Notes under the pieces: model-generated
Databases searched by the model: none
Seen by the model: the letters and a program-made list of their open reading frames with translations, nothing else
What the model was told of the DNA's origin: nothing
Position numbers and translations under genes: made by a program
NCBI GenBank assembly: GCA_965119745.1
Contig: OZ221973.1
Location: 1,550,001-1,614,000, forward strand
Reading direction: 5' to 3'
Source of the DNA: CAJFUR01 sp904420575
GTDB taxonomy: Bacteria > Actinomycetota > Coriobacteriia > Coriobacteriales > Eggerthellaceae
Length of the DNA: 64,000 nt
Part shown: piece by piece, positions 60,547 through 64,000 of the stretch
How positions within the stretch are numbered: the stretch's first letter is position 1
Layout: each line of letters opens with the position of its first letter

Positions 60547-62166
60547 ATGGATCCGAGAGAACTCGACAAGGATCGCTCCTCCATCGCCGCCATCGTCACG
60601 GCGGAGAAGGTCGACGCCGTGAGCTCGGGAATCGTGAAAGACGACGAGGCCCAGAGCCTCTCCACGCTCGCGTACAGGGAGGACGCCCTCGGCACGCGCC
60701 GCCCGAAGAAGGGCGCGAAGGGCACGACCCGCAAGGCAAAGTCGTCCACAGCAAGCGCAGGATCGAAATCGGACGCAGAGCCATCTTCGGCCCAGGCTCC
60801 ATCAGAGGAGGCGGCGCATGCGGCGGACGAGACCAACGGGCGGCTCAAGGTGCGCCAGGTGCTGGAGCGACAGGCGGTATCCGAGTTCGACGACACCGAC
60901 GAGTTCGAGGGCGCGCAGGGCGCATACGACGCCGGGAAGGGCGCAAAGCGCGGCATCACGGCAGCACGGGAGCGCAAGGCAAATGGAGCAGCGCGCTCAT
61001 CCAAGGGCGGCAAGAGCGCCGGAGCCGCAGGAGCGGGCAAGGCATCCCCATCTGCGGCGACTCCGGGACATGCCCGCGCGGCGCAAGCGTCCGCACAGGC
61101 AGCAGGCGGTGCCGCTAAGACGGCGGCATCCGCGTCGGGCAACACCGCCATCGCCGGTGCCGTCGGCGGAAGCGGGCTCGCGACTGCCGGAGGCGTTCTC
61201 GCGGGCATCATCGCCTTCGTGCTCGTCGCGCTCCTCGTCGGACAGATCGTATCGGCGCTTTTCGGGTTCTGGGACGCCGAGGACAAGAAGCGGTCCATGG
61301 AGGGGCTTCCGCCCTACATCACCTACGAGATGGTCGAGGAGGCCGTACGCTGCCAGGAGGAGTACGGGCACCCCGCCGGGTGCACCATCGCGCAGATCAT
61401 CTGCGAGTCCGGCCAGGGAGAGACCATGAGCCAGCTCGCGACGCGCGACCACAACCTCTTCGGGATGAAGTGGGCGTCATCTTTCGCCTCGGCACCGGAG
61501 GTGGAGGGAAAGGCCGGATGGACCACCCGCGAGGAGTACACGCCCGGGCAGGTATCCACGATCACCGCCTACTTCACGGTCTTCAAGGGAGACGTCGAGT
61601 GCATACGCTTCAGGAGCCGCGTGTTCCTCCAGGCCTCTCACTACAAGGACAACGCCCTCGTCAGGCAGGCCATCGCCGAGCACTCCTCCGACAAGATGGC
61701 GGAGGGCTTGAAGGACGCGGGGTGGGCGACGTCGTCGTCCTATGTCGAATCGCTCAAGGCGGCGCTCGACGCGTACGACCTGCGCAGGTTCGACTCGATG
61801 ACGGTCGAGGACCTTGAGAGCGGCGCGCTCTCGGCAGACGCGATCATCGCCGCCGCCTACAGCCAGCTCGGCGTGCCCTACGTGTGGGGAGGCACCACGC
61901 CCGGGGTCGGCCTCGACTGCTCGGGGCTCACCCAGTACTGCTACCGGCAGGCGGGCGTCATGATCCCGCGAAACTCTGAGGACCAGGCGGCGTTCGGCCG
62001 CAAGGTCCCGGTGTCTCAGGCTACGCCCGGCGACATCCTGTGGAGGCCCGGACACGTGGGCATCTACATCGGGGAAGACCGCTACATCCACGAGCCTCAC
62101 ACAGGCGCGGTCTGCACGATTGCAAGCGGCGCGTCGTATTTCACGAGCGCCATAAAGATCAGATAG
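60547..62166 (+). CDS. Conjugation peptidoglycan hydrolase (glucosaminidase + NlpC/P60)
   Basis: The 539-residue protein follows VirB4 with no gap. It has a Lys/Ala-rich cytoplasmic part to about residue 205 and one membrane helix (GGVLAGIIAFVLVALLVGQIVSALFG). A glucosaminidase-like domain follows (GCTIAQIICESGQGETMSQLATRDHNLFGMKW). A C-terminal NlpC/P60 domain has the nucleophile in LDCSGLTQYCYRQAG (C458), GHVGIYIG and HEPHTG. It opens the cell wall for the mating channel; its coupling to VirB4 argues against a phage lysin. Confidence 0.92.
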   Translation: MDPRELDKDRSSIAAIVTAEKVDAVSSGIVKDDEAQSLSTLAYREDALGTRRPKKGAKGTTRKAKSSTASAGSKSDAEPSSAQAPSEEAAHAADETNGRLKVRQVLERQAVSEFDDTDEFEGAQGAYDAGKGAKRGITAARERKANGAARSSKGGKSAGAAGAGKASPSAATPGHARAAQASAQAAGGAAKTAASASGNTAIAGAVGGSGLATAGGVLAGIIAFVLVALLVGQIVSALFGFWDAEDKKRSMEGLPPYITYEMVEEAVRCQEEYGHPAGCTIAQIICESGQGETMSQLATRDHNLFGMKWASSFASAPEVEGKAGWTTREEYTPGQVSTITAYFTVFKGDVECIRFRSRVFLQASHYKDNALVRQAIAEHSSDKMAEGLKDAGWATSSSYVESLKAALDAYDLRRFDSMTVEDLESGALSADAIIAAAYSQLGVPYVWGGTTPGVGLDCSGLTQYCYRQAGVMIPRNSEDQAAFGRKVPVSQATPGDILWRPGHVGIYIGEDRYIHEPHTGAVCTIASGASYFTSAIKIR

Positions 62167-62179
62167 GAAGGAAGAGGAA

Positions 62180-62923
62180 ATGTCGAAGAAGAACAAGCTC
62201 ATGCTCGCAGCCGCCGTCATCGCCGCGCTGCTGCTGGTCGGGTCGGGAGTGGCACGCTGCTCGCTCGCCCGCGAGGATGTCGAGAGCACGAATTCTGCCA
62301 TCGAGGCCGTCGAGAAGGAAGAGGCACCGACGTCCCAGCAAGGCGCACCTGCAGAAGGGCGCGCGGATACGACGGCAGGCCTGGAGGCGCTCGTCGGCAC
62401 CTCCTGGACGGGCATAGAAGACCCCACCTACACACTCTCCATCGTCAAGGGCGCGTTCGTCGAGGCGAAGGACGGCCAGACGAGCGTCACCTACTGGACG
62501 CTCGATACAGAAGAGGCGACCGACACGACCGTAACGGCGACCGTGCTAGCCTCGAAGTCGCTGACCGAGGCCGCGAGCCCCTCCCTCGTAACCGTGGCCA
62601 CCGAAGGCGCTGACACCGTTCTGAGGACTGACGCGCTCTCATGCTCGTACAAGAAGGTGCTCCTCGGGGAGAGGGCGCTCACGTTCACGGGCGTCACCTC
62701 CAAGCTGGAGGAGGCCATGGGGGTAGAGGCCGCCAAGATCGAGGCGGCCGTGTCCGCACGTGCAGCGGCGGTATCGCCCAACGCCAGCCGCGCCATCTGG
62801 GACGCCGAGGCGTGGATAGACTACGCGAACGGGGCTGCGACGACCACGTTCACGCTCGACGACGGCGCATCGACCATGATCTCGGTCACGCGCGCACCCG
62901 ACGGCACCATCGAGGCGCTCTGA
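62180..62923 (+). CDS. Secreted or membrane-anchored transfer protein, function unknown
   Basis: The 247-residue protein has an N-terminal signal/anchor helix (KLMLAAAVIAALLLVGSGVARCSL), an acidic linker and a Thr-rich beta domain (LVGTSWTGIEDPTYTLSIVKGAFVEAKDG, YWTLDTEEATDTTVTATV, ATTTFTLDDGAST). The signal end VARC resembles a lipobox only weakly. It lies between the cell-wall hydrolase and the channel protein, so it is probably an extracytoplasmic channel component. Confidence 0.7.
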   Translation: MSKKNKLMLAAAVIAALLLVGSGVARCSLAREDVESTNSAIEAVEKEEAPTSQQGAPAEGRADTTAGLEALVGTSWTGIEDPTYTLSIVKGAFVEAKDGQTSVTYWTLDTEEATDTTVTATVLASKSLTEAASPSLVTVATEGADTVLRTDALSCSYKKVLLGERALTFTGVTSKLEEAMGVEAAKIEAAVSARAAAVSPNASRAIWDAEAWIDYANGAATTTFTLDDGASTMISVTRAPDGTIEAL

Positions 62924-62928
62924 TAACG

Positions 62929-63933
62929 ATGGAGAAGCTAGGAAACCTCGTCTCAAGCAGACGGTTCATACTGGCCTTCGCGGCCGCCTTCGCGCTCCTC
63001 TCGGCGCTCCTCATCCCGACGCACTTCGCGTGGGGCTCGATTGCAGACGACATCAACGCATGGCTCTGCGGAGTGCTCCGCGACTGGTGCAACTGGATCT
63101 TCGCGGCGCAGACCGACGTCATGCGATCGCTCGGCGCCAACGGCGTGCTCTCGGCTCCCTTCGAGACGATGCTCACGAGCGCTGGCGACGTGTCGATGTA
63201 CGACATCGCGCGCGGTGCCTGGCAGGTGGCGGTGCTGCCCATCGGATGCGGGGTTCTCGGGCTCGTGTTCACCTTGAAGCTCATCGAGATCTCGCAGCGC
63301 ATGGACGGCAACCAGTCGCTGCCGGGAGTGAAGGAGGTCGCGTTCCTCCTCGTGTTCTTCGCCGTGTTCCTGTTCTTGATCCAGCATTCCTTCGACCTGA
63401 TGGCCGCGATCTACGAGGTGATAGGGCTCGCGATCGACCGCGTGGAGGGGCTGTTCGGGACGGGCGGCGCTCTCGACATGGCGGCGGTGTCCATCGTCAC
63501 CGGCGACGACGACCTATCCGCGCTCTTGGCGCTTCTGATAGTCGCAGTCATCAGCTGGCTCGTCGTGCTCATCGCCTACATCGTGGCGCTCGTCGTCTGC
63601 TGGGCGCGAGCGATACAGCTCTACATCATGGCGGCCTTCTCGCCGATACCGCTGGCGTTCCTGGGCTTCGACCAGACGCGCCAGATCGGTCTCGGGTACC
63701 TGAAGAGCTTCGGGGCCGTCTGCATAGCAGGCCTCATCATACTGATCCTGCTCATCAGCTTCCCCGTGATCCTGGGCGGCATCGTCGCCGTGAACCCCGG
63801 GACGGGGACGCCCATCGACGTCATTGCGAACGGGCTCACCTACGCGCTCCAGTACCTGGCCATGTGCATCCTTCTCGTGCTCTCGCTCGTGAAGAGCGGT
63901 GCCTGGGCGCGCGACATCGTGAGCGGCTTCTGA
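62929..63933 (+). CDS. VirB6/TrbL-like conjugation channel protein
   Basis: The 334-residue protein has about seven to eight membrane segments, with a soluble loop near residues 35-90 (DDINAWLCGVLRDWCNWIFAAQTDVM). The conserved WARAIQLYIMAAFSPIPLAFLGFDQTRQIGLGYLKSFGAVCI region is typical of TrbL/VirB6-type proteins of Gram-positive conjugation systems. ATG 62929 lies 5 bp after the previous stop. Confidence 0.82.
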   Translation: MEKLGNLVSSRRFILAFAAAFALLSALLIPTHFAWGSIADDINAWLCGVLRDWCNWIFAAQTDVMRSLGANGVLSAPFETMLTSAGDVSMYDIARGAWQVAVLPIGCGVLGLVFTLKLIEISQRMDGNQSLPGVKEVAFLLVFFAVFLFLIQHSFDLMAAIYEVIGLAIDRVEGLFGTGGALDMAAVSIVTGDDDLSALLALLIVAVISWLVVLIAYIVALVVCWARAIQLYIMAAFSPIPLAFLGFDQTRQIGLGYLKSFGAVCIAGLIILILLISFPVILGGIVAVNPGTGTPIDVIANGLTYALQYLAMCILLVLSLVKSGAWARDIVSGF

Positions 63934-64000
63934 TGACGGAGACGACCTGAGAGGAGGTGGTGCCTATGGAATCGGGCGGAAAACGGTAAGGCAGAAGGGC
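63934..64000 (+). other. Transfer operon continues; next gene not resolved
   Basis: GAGAGGAGGTGG is followed by ATG 63966, which opens only seven codons before TAA. A strong ribosome-binding site with so short a frame suggests either a leader or that the real start is beyond the window. Nothing more can be supported. Confidence 0.35.

Larger units (their letters stand above)
45374..64000. mobile_element. Integrative conjugative element, left part (right end outside window)
   Basis: The region from the att-like site to the window end holds a type IV secretion set (VirD4, PrgI, VirB4, NlpC/P60 hydrolase, VirB6/TrbL-like), excisionase-type HTH proteins, a DnaC-like ATPase, an AbiE toxin-antitoxin pair and an SOS-controlled Y-family polymerase. 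Relaxase, integrase and the right att site are not in the window. Insertion at the 3' end of guaA is inferred from the tail-like sequence. Confidence 0.82.

Noticed and set aside
60547..62166. A prophage endolysin
   Set aside because: The gene directly follows VirB4 and has a cytoplasmic part plus membrane anchor, as conjugation hydrolases do; no phage genes are nearby.
1..64000. tRNA or rRNA genes and CRISPR arrays
   Set aside because: I looked for T-loop-like motifs, cloverleaf stems and regularly spaced direct repeats by eye and found none that hold up; the guaA tail, not a tRNA, marks the element end.

Overview
The window is high-GC DNA. It encodes selenocysteine formate dehydrogenase, Tat-exported molybdopterin and sulfite-oxidase-like enzymes, a multihaem cytochrome, a membrane LuxR regulator, meso-diaminopimelate dehydrogenase and an actinobacterial-type SOS box. 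Together these point to an anaerobic Actinomycetota of the class Coriobacteriia, most like Eggerthella/Gordonibacter. That placement is an inference from gene content; no rRNA or other marker gene is present.

Region 1 (1-34.3 kb) looks like chromosomal backbone. It starts with a cut-off GltD-type flavoprotein coupled to a formate dehydrogenase whose reading frame crosses an in-frame UGA followed by a SECIS hairpin. Next come a divergent Elp3 / Trm9-like pair (a putative bacterial wobble-uridine pathway), an MGMT-family protein, Ddh, a PurF-like protein lacking the N-terminal nucleophile, asparaginase and an NhaC-type antiporter. A LuxR-type regulator lies divergent to a secreted cytochrome/sulfite-oxidase-like pair. 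Small housekeeping and stress genes follow (HIRAN, WYL, DUF2130, 2H phosphoesterase, deformylase-like, secreted nuclease, HelD). The region ends with a DMSO-reductase-type operon (catalytic subunit, Fe-S subunit, TorD chaperone) that leads into a second Fe-S protein translationally coupled to a haem-binding histidine kinase and its response regulator.

Region 2 (34.4-45.4 kb) is visibly AT-richer and is a defence island with two operons. The first is a LlaJI-type restriction-modification system: two C5-cytosine methyltransferases, a McrB-like ATPase and a McrC/LlaJI-like PD-(D/E)XK nuclease. The second is the most novel part of the window: an N6-adenine methyltransferase, a protein with two GHKL ATPase domains (MORC/Hsp90-like N-terminus, histidine-kinase-like C-terminus), a receiver-domain protein and an HNH nuclease. 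Two of its four genes are interrupted exactly at slippery sequences: an in-frame T TTT TTA heptamer in the methyltransferase and an A9 run in the receiver gene. The composition suggests a restriction-like effector controlled by a phosphorelay. I know of no named system with this combination.

Region 3 (45.37-64 kb) is the left part of an integrative conjugative element. A guaA-3'-end-like attachment sequence and TGAGTTCA direct repeats mark the boundary. Inside are an AbiE toxin-antitoxin pair, accessory genes, an SOS-controlled Y-family polymerase, paired excisionase-type HTH proteins, a replication-type HTH/DnaC-like pair and a conjugation module: coupling-protein accessory, VirD4, small pilin-like protein, PrgI, VirB4, peptidoglycan hydrolase, a secreted protein and a VirB6/TrbL-like channel. 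It runs off the right edge; relaxase and integrase are not in the window.
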